Shown here: piece by piece, positions 8,413-16,235 of the stretch
How the letters are laid out: every line of letters begins with the position of its first letter
How positions within the stretch are numbered: the stretch's first letter is position 1
NCBI GenBank assembly: GCA_029880755.1
Contig: JAOUNW010000009.1
Span: forward strand, 1 to 25,955
Direction: 5' to 3'
DNA length: 25,955 nt
DNA from: Gammaproteobacteria bacterium
GTDB taxonomy: Bacteria > Pseudomonadota > Gammaproteobacteria > Acidiferrobacterales > SZUA-150
Notes under the pieces: generated by a model
The model's input: the letters and a program-made list of their open reading frames with translations, nothing else
Told to the model about the DNA's origin: nothing
The model's database searches: none
Program-made: the position numbers and the translations under genes

Positions 8413-10695
8413 TTACGTTAAATAATCAACAAACAACTCAGAAGGCAAAGGTCGGCTAAAGTAGTATCCCTGGTAACAACCGCAACCTTTTTCCCTTAAA
8501 AATTTTAGCTCTGCTTCTGTCTCAACTCCTTCCGCAATTACGGCCAATTTCAAATGTCTGGCCATGGAAATAATAGTCTCAACAATGGTTGCGTCATTAG
8601 GGTCAGTTAATATGTCGCGCACAAACGATCTATCTATTTTAAGCACATCAAGAGGCAGCCGTTTCAAATATGCCAGAGAGGAATGACCGGTCCCGAAGTC
8701 ATCAATGGCGAACGAAACCCCCATATCCCTCAACGCGTACATCTTTGTAATAACATCATCTATATCTGACATTACCATTCCTTCAGTAATTTCAAATTTA
8801 AGAGTTGTTGGTAGCAGGCCGGTTTCGTCCAGAATCTGTTTCACTTGGTCAACGAAAGCATTTTGCCGAAACTGTCGAGGGCTGACATTGATCGAAATAA
8901 ACCATTCTCTCAGCTCAATCCCCATTTGTGTCCAGAGCTGGACTTGCTGCGCTGCACTTCGAATCACCCACTCTCCAAGGGAAAGTATCTGGCCGGTTTC
9001 TTCTGCCACTGGAATAAACCGTCCTGGAGCAATCATGCCTTGTTGTGGGTGGTGCCAGCGCAAAAGCGCCTCCGCTCCAATAATGCTGTTATCATTGATA
9101 TCCACCAGAGGTTGATAATAAAGTTGTAATTCATTTTGCCCCGGTGCCCTGCGTAAATCTTTTTCAAGAACTAGGCGTTCAATAGCCGCAGTCTGCATAC
9201 TTGGCAAAAAAAACTGAATTGACTCCCGCCCCGACTTTTTTGCTCTGTACATAGCTGTATCAGCATGCTTAAGTATGTCATCCAGGTTATGTTGTTCTCT
9301 ATCATAAAGCGCTATTCCTATACTTACCGTAATGTGCAGTTCATGGCCGCCAGCGATATAGGGTGCGCCAAGTTCCACTAATATGATGTCAGCGCTAAGA
9401 CGGGCAGTGTTTGCAGTTTTATCACGGTCTGTATTTATGTCAGGTAGCAAAACCACAAATTCATCTCCGCCCAGTCTGGCTACCGTATCTTCTGGACGCA
9501 CACAATCTTTTAGTCGATTAGCAATCTCCTGAAGCAGCTCATCCCCTACGGAATGTCCCAAAGAATCGTTAATATATTTGAACCGATCAACATCGAGAAA
9601 TAACACAGCACCACAATAGTTATGACTTGCTGCGCGGGTGAGCGCCTGCTGCAGCCGATCAATAAACAAGGTACGGTTGGGAAGCTGGGTGAGTGAATCA
9701 TAATAGGCAAGATGCTGAATCTTGGATTCAGCCTTTTTCCTATCGGTAACATCGAACATATAGCCATTTAATGCTATTGGACCACTGGAATCGCTTATAA
9801 CCTTTACATCATCGCGTATCCAGACAACATCTCCATTCGCTGCTAGCATACGATATTCAAAATTATGATCGCTGCTTTGAGCCGCTGATTCCTGGCAGAA
9901 ACGCAAGGCCCAATTACGATCATCGGGGTGAAGGTGCTGAATCCAGAAATTTTTTTTATACCAATCATCCACTGGATAACCAAGTATTTCAACGGCCTGG
10001 GGTCCGACATAAGTAAAGCGCCATTCAAGCAAATCCATTTCCCATGGTATTGCGCTGGAGCATTCCACCAATTGTTTGTAGCGAGCCTCATTTTTTCGTA
10101 AGGCCTGTTCTGCAATACGTTTTTGCTCGATGTTTTTTTGTCGTTCAATTTCCAGGCCTATGCGTTGCCCGAATACCCGCAGCAAATCCTGATCATCCTC
10201 TGAAAAACAGTGGGGCTTGTCATCGAGCAAACATGTTACGGCCACCACTTTTCCTTCACTATCCAGAGCAGGAAAACCGCAGTAGGAAAATGCCTTATGT
10301 GTCTGCAAAAAATTTGCTGCAGGGAAGCGCTCAATCACTCTGTCATAGATGCGAACGTCTTTTGTTTTTTCCACGGTCGCACAGGGTGTTATATCCAGGG
10401 GACAGTGCCCGGCATTGGTGACCACGTCCCCATCAATATACACGCTGATAAAATACAGCTCTTCCCCACGAATTTCCGACAAACAGACTACCCTTACATC
10501 AAACAGCTCGCCGATCATCCTTGCTACGTGCCTAAACACATCGGTGGGGTCGCCTGCCAGGGTCATGCTAAGATCGTATAACTTCTTCAATCGACGAACG
10601 GGGTCTGTGGATATACGCTCATTCTGACCCGTTTTATTTTTGTTTGCTGGCATGTCCGCCGGTGATCCTATATTGCTATGGGGTATAGAATACAA
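8413..10695 (-). CDS. GAF-PAS-GGDEF-EAL cyclic-di-GMP signalling protein
   Basis: 760 aa, no membrane helix. Order: GAF domain (about 30-190), linker helix, PAS-PAC (about 203-320), GGDEF (about 325-490), EAL (about 505-755). The cyclase motif GGDEF is intact, and an RxxD (RPED) five residues before it matches the product-inhibition I-site. The phosphodiesterase side keeps EALLRW, INVSPRQF, FEITE, the IDDFGTG loop, LKIDRSF, EGVET and QGYYFSRPL, so all the usual metal and catalytic positions are present. It could therefore make and break c-di-GMP, with GAF and PAS as inputs. The gene is transcribed alone. The ATG has no strong ribosome binding site; a later ATG at residue 14 is possible. Confidence 0.95.
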   Translation of the reverse strand: MYSIPHSNIGSPADMPANKNKTGQNERISTDPVRRLKKLYDLSMTLAGDPTDVFRHVARMIGELFDVRVVCLSEIRGEELYFISVYIDGDVVTNAGHCPLDITPCATVEKTKDVRIYDRVIERFPAANFLQTHKAFSYCGFPALDSEGKVVAVTCLLDDKPHCFSEDDQDLLRVFGQRIGLEIERQKNIEQKRIAEQALRKNEARYKQLVECSSAIPWEMDLLEWRFTYVGPQAVEILGYPVDDWYKKNFWIQHLHPDDRNWALRFCQESAAQSSDHNFEYRMLAANGDVVWIRDDVKVISDSSGPIALNGYMFDVTDRKKAESKIQHLAYYDSLTQLPNRTLFIDRLQQALTRAASHNYCGAVLFLDVDRFKYINDSLGHSVGDELLQEIANRLKDCVRPEDTVARLGGDEFVVLLPDINTDRDKTANTARLSADIILVELGAPYIAGGHELHITVSIGIALYDREQHNLDDILKHADTAMYRAKKSGRESIQFFLPSMQTAAIERLVLEKDLRRAPGQNELQLYYQPLVDINDNSIIGAEALLRWHHPQQGMIAPGRFIPVAEETGQILSLGEWVIRSAAQQVQLWTQMGIELREWFISINVSPRQFRQNAFVDQVKQILDETGLLPTTLKFEITEGMVMSDIDDVITKMYALRDMGVSFAIDDFGTGHSSLAYLKRLPLDVLKIDRSFVRDILTDPNDATIVETIISMARHLKLAVIAEGVETEAELKFLREKGCGCYQGYYFSRPLPSELFVDYLT

Positions 10696-10854
10696 GTCTA
10701 CCTGAGATTAGCATTTAAGGTAAAAAACACATATTTTATAAACACCTTAATATAAATATTACTTAAATCACCAGAACTGGTGCCTTTGCAATTTGAGCGG
10801 GATAGCTGGGTACAAGCTAATCATTTAGAAAAAATATTGCAGTCCGGAAAGAGG

Positions 10855-10896
10855 TTGACCAAGGTCAATGCGGGAGCCCGTTATCTCTGGTAGAAA
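10855..10896 (+). promoter_or_regulatory. Fnr/Crp-family-like box and class II-like promoter for the CBS genes
   Basis: TTGAC-CAAG-GTCAA at 10855-10868 is a perfect five-base inverted repeat with the N4 spacing of Fnr/Anr/Dnr boxes (consensus TTGAT-N4-ATCAA). An extended -10 element TGG-TAGAAA follows, hexamer 10891-10896. If transcription starts at 10903, the box centre (10861.5) falls at -41.5, the class II activator position. It lies in the 310-base gap before the first CBS gene. The activator is not in this window. The rest of the gap (10696-10854) shows nothing I can assign. Confidence 0.55.
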
Positions 10897-11005
10897 TAAT
10901 AATGATTTTGCGCACTAGTTCGTCCCTTTATTTTGGGGTGACAGCTCGCCTTACCAACGAAAATGGGAACGGCAAGTTCTATTACTTAAGTGAGAGAGGT
11001 GTACC

Positions 11006-11419
11006 ATGAAAGTCCAGGAAATCATGACCAAAAAGGTCGAATATGTCACCCCAAACGCTACTCTTAGGCAGGCAGCCCGTAAGATGGGTCAGTTAGGGGT
11101 AGGATTTCTGCCCGTTATCGAAAATGGGATTCTTATAGGAATAATTACTGATCGGGACATTGCCTGTCACGCTATTGGTATAGGTAGAGATGCCAACTGG
11201 ACGGATGTCCAAAAGGTCATGAAAAAAGAAGTTATCACCTGTTTTGACGATGACGATATCTCGGATGCTGCGCATTTAATGGAAGACCATCATATCCATC
11301 GTCTGCCGGTTCTGCACCATGACAACAGTCTTGCGGGCATATTGTCAGTGGACGATTTGGCGCGCGGCTCCCATGACCTTGCGGGTGAGGTTTTGGAGCG
11401 TACAGCTGCGACACATTAA
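11006..11419 (+). CDS. Tandem CBS-domain protein (copy 1)
   Basis: 137 aa consisting of one CBS pair (Bateman module) and little else. CBS1 spans about residues 1-65 (MKVQEIMTKKVEYVTPNATL to GIITDRDI) and CBS2 about 70-135 (VMKKEVITC, then GILSVDDLARGSH). Such pairs bind adenine nucleotides, sometimes NADH or SAM, and act as energy or redox sensors; a stand-alone pair must work by dimerising or by binding a partner. GAGAGG precedes the ATG. A paralogue begins 28 bases downstream. An Fnr-like box lies upstream, suggesting induction at low oxygen. Confidence 0.92.
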   Translation: MKVQEIMTKKVEYVTPNATLRQAARKMGQLGVGFLPVIENGILIGIITDRDIACHAIGIGRDANWTDVQKVMKKEVITCFDDDDISDAAHLMEDHHIHRLPVLHHDNSLAGILSVDDLARGSHDLAGEVLERTAATH

Positions 11420-11447
11420 ACCAGGAACCAATTACAGGAGAGTTGTT

Positions 11448-11858
11448 ATGAAAGTCCAAGAACTTATGACCCCTAAAGCAGAGTCCATAGAGCCAGGTGC
11501 ACGGACCAAAGAAGCTGCGAAAAAAATGCGAGACCTCAATATCGGGTCCCTGCCTGTTATGGAGGATGGCAAATTAATGGGAATAATCACAGATAGGGAT
11601 ATCTGTTGCCGGGTAAGCGGGACGGGACGGGACGCCGTGGGCACCAAGGTCAATGAAGTAATGATTAAGGAAGTGGCAACTTGTTACGAGGATGACGATA
11701 TAGAAATTGCCGCTAATCTCATGGAAGGCCGCCATGTTAGGCGGCTGGTAGTATTGCATCGGGATGATAGCGTGGCCGGAATATTGTCAGTCGACGATCT
11801 GGCGAGAGGGTCGCACGAGCTGGCAAGCGAAGTATTAGAGGCTGCCACTAGGCACTAA
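11448..11858 (+). CDS. Tandem CBS-domain protein (copy 2)
   Basis: 136 aa. The start was set at 11448 because of CAGGAG at 11435-11440 and because the product then aligns end to end with copy 1 (MKVQELMTPK versus MKVQEIMTKK). An upstream in-frame start at 11319 would lie inside copy 1. CBS1 (to GIITDRDIC) and CBS2 (to GILSVDDLARGSH) are both complete. The two copies have diverged mostly in the first half of CBS1 and the middle linker, while the GIITDRDI and GILSVDDLARGSH segments are conserved. They arose by tandem duplication and may form homo- or heterodimers with different ligand preference. Confidence 0.92.
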   Translation: MKVQELMTPKAESIEPGARTKEAAKKMRDLNIGSLPVMEDGKLMGIITDRDICCRVSGTGRDAVGTKVNEVMIKEVATCYEDDDIEIAANLMEGRHVRRLVVLHRDDSVAGILSVDDLARGSHELASEVLEAATRH

Positions 11859-11974
11859 CTCATAAGTATCTCGTGAACAGGATCGGTTAAACGGTCGCTT
11901 GATTTTGTAACAAGTATGACATCTTTGATTTTAATTTTTATTAAAGCTCTGTGACTATAACAAGAAGGTGGGCC

Positions 11975-12148
11975 ATGGCTGAGTCCGAGAAACAGGTTGA
12001 ATCAGATAAGGTCGAATGCAAGGTATGCCTAAAGGAAATTCCTGTGTCTGAGGCCAGGAGTGACGAAGCGCTTGGTTATGTCATTCATTTTTGTGGGCTG
12101 GAATGCTACGAGAAATGGAAAAACCAGGAGAAGAAGAACAAAGATTAA
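11975..12148 (+). CDS. Small zinc-ribbon-like protein (DUF3330-type)
   Basis: 57 aa. The start was placed at 11975 (MAESEKQ), with AGAAGGTGG just upstream, instead of an in-frame start 24 bases earlier. The core CKVCLKEIPVSEARSDEALG is followed by VIHFCGLECYEKWKNQ. The C-x2-C and C-x3-C pairs look like a four-cysteine metal site of TRASH/zinc-ribbon type, as I recall for DUF3330. Function is unknown. It follows the CBS pair by 116 bases and precedes the lipoprotein gene by 31 bases, so it is likely co-transcribed at least with the latter. Confidence 0.75.
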   Translation: MAESEKQVESDKVECKVCLKEIPVSEARSDEALGYVIHFCGLECYEKWKNQEKKNKD

Positions 12149-12179
12149 CATTTAAGCTATTCTGGGTCGTGAGGCGAAA

Positions 12180-12737
12180 ATGGACGCAGGAAATATTGCC
12201 AGGCAAACGTTAGGTTGTACGGTTATTGCGTTGGTATTGGGGCTGTCGGGCTGTGTTTATGATCACTATCATGATCACTATCATGATTATGACCATGCGC
12301 ATTATTGGCCCTATTACGACTATTTTTATTACCCAAGTGTCTACGTCTACTTTCATTATCATAGCGGCTTCTATTACTATTATTCTGATAATCGTTGGAA
12401 GCGATCAAAAGTTTTGCCGCCCTATATTGTACTTGACCCCAGGGAAAGGACCCGGTTGCGCCTCGATACCGACAAGCCCTATCTGAAAAATGATGAACAC
12501 CGGCAGAGATACCGCTCGAGACCAGATTACAAACCAGATCCCGGCCTGGATCGGCGGGAACGCGAAGAAAACAGAAGGTGGCAACAACAACCCGACGAAA
12601 AGCTTCGGCAAAATAATCGGCAGGACAGGAAATTCAAGGAAAAAAGTCAGGTAGCGCCGGGCGAAGACAAAAAGGATGGCGGTGTCTCACCCTATAAAAG
12701 AGATAAATCCGATGAAAATTATGGTCGTGGAAAATGA
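12180..12737 (+). CDS. Tyr/His-rich lipoprotein, function unknown
   Basis: 185 aa. The N-terminus has a hydrophobic segment ending in the lipobox LSGC (Cys25), so it is probably a lipoprotein. Residues 27-70 are extremely rich in Tyr, His and Asp (YDHYHDHYHDYDHAHYW, then FHYHSGFYYYYSDNRW). Next comes KVLPPYIVLDPRERTRLRLD, which I recall from envelope proteins of unknown role in this class. The C-terminal 90 residues are very charged and probably disordered. The His/Asp cluster could bind metal; this is inference. GAGG five bases before the ATG supports the start. It lies 31 bases after the zinc-ribbon-like gene. Confidence 0.8.
   Translation: MDAGNIARQTLGCTVIALVLGLSGCVYDHYHDHYHDYDHAHYWPYYDYFYYPSVYVYFHYHSGFYYYYSDNRWKRSKVLPPYIVLDPRERTRLRLDTDKPYLKNDEHRQRYRSRPDYKPDPGLDRREREENRRWQQQPDEKLRQNNRQDRKFKEKSQVAPGEDKKDGGVSPYKRDKSDENYGRGK
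12258..12305 (+). repeat. 12-bp imperfect tandem repeat encoding Tyr-His-Asp units
   Basis: Four 12-base units (tatgatcactat, catgatcactat, catgattatgac, catgcgcattat) follow one another in frame just after the lipobox. The first two differ at one base. They encode the densest His/Tyr/Asp section of the lipoprotein and may vary in copy number by slippage. Confidence 0.7.
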
Positions 12738-12976
12738 CAGAAAGGCAGTTTGCCGGAAAAATCGTGTGCCTGCTTCTCTGCCGCCGACGTATAACATGTA
12801 ACCTGCCTGACCATCTGTACCAGTCAGAATTGTTATATTAACAGACTGATATTTCACAAAAAATATAGTTTCTTTCCCTTAAAAATGACTTGTAATATTA
12901 TTTTATCGTCCGGCAAAGATAAGTCGGATATATAATTAGTTTTCAATGTTAACCCAAGTAACAGGAGGGAGGAGTA

Positions 12977-13219
12977 ATGAAAAAGGCTATTTTAACTGGA
13001 ATTTTGTTTGCAATGTGTGGTTCGGCCGCAGTGGCGGACGAGACAAAGGGTGCGCCCGCATTTCGTGATTTGGATACAGACAAGGACGGTTTTATTAATT
13101 CCAAAGAAGCCACGGCATGGAGTGATCTCTCGGCCGTTTTCGAACATATTGATATGAACGAAGACGGAAAGCTGGACAGTACTGAATATGCTGCGTTACA
13201 GGCCAATGTAACCGAGTAA
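12977..13219 (+). CDS. Small exported EF-hand protein
   Basis: 80 aa. Residues 1-20 are a signal peptide (cleavage after AVA). Two EF-hand loops follow: D33-x-D35-x-D37-G38-x-I40-x3-E44, and D59-x-N61-x-D63-G64-x-L66-x3-E70. Both have the canonical ligands and should bind Ca2+ in the periplasm. The ribosome binding site is very strong (GGAGGGAGG at 12963-12971). It is a monocistron: 239 bases separate it from the lipoprotein gene and a strong terminator follows. A TATAAT at 12931-12936 could be its -10 element, but I see no good -35. Confidence 0.9.
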   Translation: MKKAILTGILFAMCGSAAVADETKGAPAFRDLDTDKDGFINSKEATAWSDLSAVFEHIDMNEDGKLDSTEYAALQANVTE

Positions 13220-13233
13220 GTGCCTGGGCAGTA

Positions 13234-13269
13234 ACGGGTTGGGAGCGTTATCTCTCAACCCGTGTTTTT
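13234..13269 (+). terminator. Rho-independent terminator after the EF-hand gene
   Basis: acgggttgggag pairs with ctctcaacccgt (12 pairs, one G-U), loop cgttat, then gttttt. It begins 15 bases past the stop codon and also separates this gene from the convergent Sel1 gene. Confidence 0.9.
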
Positions 13270-13286
13270 ACCGATATCTATAGTGA

Positions 13287-13667
13287 TTATCGCTTTGCGG
13301 CCTTTGAAAACCACTCCAGCGCCACTTCCTGATTTTGCGGAACCCCCCGACCCAAAGAATAAGAAAGACCGATCATGTAATGTGCCTTGGTATAACCCTG
13401 TTCAGCAGCTTTATGAAACCATTTGTAGGCGTTGTTATAGTCTCTGGATTGAGTGAAATGGATACCAAGTCGATATTGTGCGGCAGCGTTGCCTTCCAGG
13501 GCAGATTCCCGCAGCTTATTGATAGTCTGCGCAATATCGTTAGGTGAAGCAGGTTTTTGTTTGGTGTGGCGAGCCTCCAGTCCCCGAATATCGTTGTCAG
13601 GTAATTCTGCAGGCGCTGTTGGTACAACAAAACACAGCACCGAAAAGATTATAATTTTCGAGCGCAT
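13287..13667 (-). CDS. Exported Sel1-repeat protein
   Basis: 126 aa. The start is placed at 13667 (MRSKIIIF) because a perfect GGAGG lies 8 bases upstream; a longer frame from 13682 would put that site inside the coding region. Residues 1-20 are a signal peptide (VVPTAPA). After a polar linker, residues about 55-126 contain two Sel1/TPR-like repeats: AAAQYRLGIHF with NNAYKWFHKAAEQG, and AHYMIGLSYSLGRGV with EVALEWFSKAAKR. Such proteins act as periplasmic interaction scaffolds. Two repeats is few for this family. Partner unknown. Confidence 0.85.
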   Translation of the reverse strand: MRSKIIIFSVLCFVVPTAPAELPDNDIRGLEARHTKQKPASPNDIAQTINKLRESALEGNAAAQYRLGIHFTQSRDYNNAYKWFHKAAEQGYTKAHYMIGLSYSLGRGVPQNQEVALEWFSKAAKR

Positions 13668-13815
13668 GGTTTTATCCTCCATTTTCTTTCTGGTTTAACA
13701 GAAGTTTTTAGAGGCGGCCGATTAAACCTTGTCGGAAAAGAAAGCGCAATACTCTTTCGGATCGCAAGTTCTTTGGCTGGCGATTGAGAGTGGTTAGGGT
13801 ATTAACCTATTTATT

Positions 13816-14274
13816 TCAGGGGATGGTCTTACTCGCCTCACCGGAAAAAATACTTTCGTTGGGTGGAACCGCGCTGTCGTAGGCGCTTACAACAAAGTAA
13901 TAGGTACCAGATGCCAGGTTGTCCTTTTGAAAGCGTTCGCTGCCGCCGCCGGTTGGTGAGGCAGGAACCACAGCGACTACTTTGGTGGCGTCATACTGAC
14001 CCGATACGGTAGACATATAAATTTTATAACCTGCCAAATCTCTTAACGTGGAACCATTGGCATTGGTTCTTGGCCCGTCCCACGTTAGGACGACGGAATT
14101 AATGGCAGGAGGAGGCGGGCTGCTGCCAGGATCAGGATCTGTTCCCAGGCCGCCTGGGTTAGCCGCAGTGGATGTCTCTTCTTCGCTACGCGTCGCACCG
14201 CATCCGCTTGTGATTATTAGCGTTATGGTAATGAGCCCAATAGCCAGTGTTTTGAAGTGGTTCATTTGTATCAT
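13816..14274 (-). CDS. Fibronectin type III lipoprotein
   Basis: 152 aa. The N-terminal hydrophobic segment ends in the lipobox TSGC (Cys25), so the protein is probably membrane-anchored by lipid. A Gly/Pro/Asp-rich linker (about 40-58) follows. Residues about 59-150 form one Fn3-like beta-sandwich: VVLTWDGPRTNANGS, LAGYKIYMSTVSGQY, TYYFVVSAYDSAVPPNESIF. Similar stand-alone domains often bind carbohydrate or other surface proteins. It begins 34 bases after the beta-helix gene stop, so the two are likely one transcript. Start could be the first or fourth codon; neither has a good ribosome binding site. Confidence 0.82.
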   Translation of the reverse strand: MIQMNHFKTLAIGLITITLIITSGCGATRSEEETSTAANPGGLGTDPDPGSSPPPPAINSVVLTWDGPRTNANGSTLRDLAGYKIYMSTVSGQYDATKVVAVVPASPTGGGSERFQKDNLASGTYYFVVSAYDSAVPPNESIFSGEASKTIP

Positions 14275-14308
14275 CTAAAAGTGGCCTCGCATTTTCCCTT
14301 TGTCCTGA

Positions 14309-16099
14309 TCAGTTGGCTTGCAGGTTAGTTGGAGCTGAAGGGGCAAGTGTGTCGGTGGAATCATAACCGGGGTGTCGCCCGGGCCGGGGTCCGTAGACAG
14401 GCAAGGAGTCACCAATTTCATATGCGCCAAGGTCCGGGGCGGTACCCGTATAATCGTTATTAATGTTTGGCAGTATCTGGCCAGCGTCTTGCGCGACAGA
14501 ACCTGCGGCCAGGCGCAGGTCGGCGACAGGAAGCTCCGGAAACGGGCCATCGGAAGGAAATACTACAGGGGCGGCAAAGATACTCATGTCCACCTGTATG
14601 GCGTTAGTTTCAGTGCTGGAGCTGCGCATCCCGGAAAGACTGCTAAAACTGTTGCCCCCTATGTTACCTGAAAAATTCCCAGTACCAATGGATCCCCATC
14701 CGTCGTAGTTCAGGTCACAGGTGTTTTCTGCACCGGAAAGCTGGGCCACTCGTCCTGAACCGTTACCAAAGCCACCATAAGTGCCGCCACCGGTGCCACC
14801 AATAAACAGGTTATTTCGAAATAACGCGCGTGCCCAGGGATCGCTGGCATAAACAGCGAAAGCATCGCCGCTTTTAACAACAGTATTATGAAGCGCGACA
14901 TCACCAATACTTCCTCGGTGCAGCTTAAACGGTGAATAAACGACGTTATACATGACATTACGTATATAGTAAGCAGGCCCTCCTAACGTGGGTTGGCCGC
15001 TGATACCAACAAAGGAATTACTGATTCGGTTTCTCATAACGCGGGTATTACCCATGGTAAAGTCGGCTTCAATGGCGTCATCGGCGCCAATTTCGATGTC
15101 GTTGTTCATGATGTCGATAGAAACCTGGTTGTGCGCCCTGGAACCTTCCAGGGTTGATATCGAATCCCGAAAGCCTCTTACGTAATTGTGAACAATGACA
15201 TTGCCCGGTCCTGTGAGCTGAATACCCTCGCCAAGATTGGCGCCATTGGCGCCCACTGATTCATTAGTCCAGACGGAGGAACCAATGACAACATTGTCTG
15301 CGATATAGGCGTTGCTTACACCTCCACCTGTTGAAACAATGCCGTCAGTATCAGTGATAACAGTGCAGCCTCGGACAACAATAGCGCTAGCATCATTGAA
15401 TTTGACCATACCGTTTACGGTAAGTCCCTCTATAAATATATTGGAGCGCCCATCCATGCGTATGTCACCATTCACTACTGTCGTACCAGGATCTTCTGCC
15501 CGAAAAACTATAGGAGCCACATTAGTACCGCTGGTATTAACTGTAAATCCGGTATAACTGCCGGAAGCCATTACTATGACAGTCCCGGGTGAGGCGCTGG
15601 CCAAAACGGAAGAGAAACTCGCAGGAGTTGCGGGCACAATCGCTGCTGATGCCGGAACACTGGGTTCAGCGCGCGTGCTGGCATTGAATAATCTAGTAGT
15701 CGATCCGCCATCAGGATCATTCAGTGAAAGCTCTATTTCGTATTCAGTGTTGGGTAGAAGATCAAAAATGCTGCCACTATGTTTGTTGCCCCACGAAAAT
15801 CCTTCATTGCTACCAGCAGGAACTCTCTGTAACGGTAATCCGGTCTGCCAGGAACTTGTACCGACTTTGCGGTAACGCACTGTTACCCTGCCATCCAGAT
15901 CATCATCGTCATTGATGGGCCAATCGATGGACAGGTTATTAAGCGTCGGGTAGCTTGAAACCGGTGTGCCTGGCGTGGTCAGATTTAACGCCTGCGCAGA
16001 TTGGGACGATATACCCAGCGCCAACAGTAAAACGCTCGGCAGAAGAAACCGATGCTTATAGGGGCTGCAGAAATTATTTAAAAAAGAAGCTGAACTCAA
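14309..16099 (-). CDS. Secreted right-handed beta-helix repeat protein
   Basis: 596 aa. The frame has no ATG near its start; TTG at 16099 is the best choice, giving a signal peptide (HRFLLPSVLLLALG to AQA, residues about 17-37). Residues about 38-145 resemble an Fn3-like sandwich (ending LLPNTEYEIELSLNDPDGGS). Residues about 150-500 are a parallel beta-helix with recurring coil units (FIEGLTVNG, IVVRGCTVI, AYIADNVVI, VIVHNYVRG). The end has the PDLGAYEIG motif common in such proteins. By family it would be a polysaccharide lyase-like or surface-binding protein; I cannot identify catalytic residues. It stops at APSAPTNLQAN, which looks like the first strand of an Fn3 domain that is then missing. 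Confidence 0.82.
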   Translation of the reverse strand: MSSASFLNNFCSPYKHRFLLPSVLLLALGISSQSAQALNLTTPGTPVSSYPTLNNLSIDWPINDDDDLDGRVTVRYRKVGTSSWQTGLPLQRVPAGSNEGFSWGNKHSGSIFDLLPNTEYEIELSLNDPDGGSTTRLFNASTRAEPSVPASAAIVPATPASFSSVLASASPGTVIVMASGSYTGFTVNTSGTNVAPIVFRAEDPGTTVVNGDIRMDGRSNIFIEGLTVNGMVKFNDASAIVVRGCTVITDTDGIVSTGGGVSNAYIADNVVIGSSVWTNESVGANGANLGEGIQLTGPGNVIVHNYVRGFRDSISTLEGSRAHNQVSIDIMNNDIEIGADDAIEADFTMGNTRVMRNRISNSFVGISGQPTLGGPAYYIRNVMYNVVYSPFKLHRGSIGDVALHNTVVKSGDAFAVYASDPWARALFRNNLFIGGTGGGTYGGFGNGSGRVAQLSGAENTCDLNYDGWGSIGTGNFSGNIGGNSFSSLSGMRSSSTETNAIQVDMSIFAAPVVFPSDGPFPELPVADLRLAAGSVAQDAGQILPNINNDYTGTAPDLGAYEIGDSLPVYGPRPGRHPGYDSTDTLAPSAPTNLQAN

Positions 16100-16235
16100 T
16101 TCACTAATAATCCATGTGTTGTCGGTTTCCCGCTATTTTAGTTATCTATTCCCACAATCAACATCTAAAGAGAGGCCGCCTGTCGCCATATATATCCTCT
16201 TGATCATTTAGTTAGAAGGCGGACACCATTTTTTA

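Noticed and set aside
8705..9129. Plus-strand frames within the GGDEF-EAL gene
   Set aside because: Shadows of the EAL coding region, with no ribosome binding sites and no family resemblance.
11319..11447. Upstream extension of the second CBS gene
   Set aside because: It lies inside copy 1 in another frame; the start at 11448 has a ribosome binding site and matches the copy 1 N-terminus.
12223..12486. Alternative frames across the Tyr/His-rich repeat
   Set aside because: They arise from the repetitive codons; only the 12180 frame gives a lipobox and a proper ribosome binding site.
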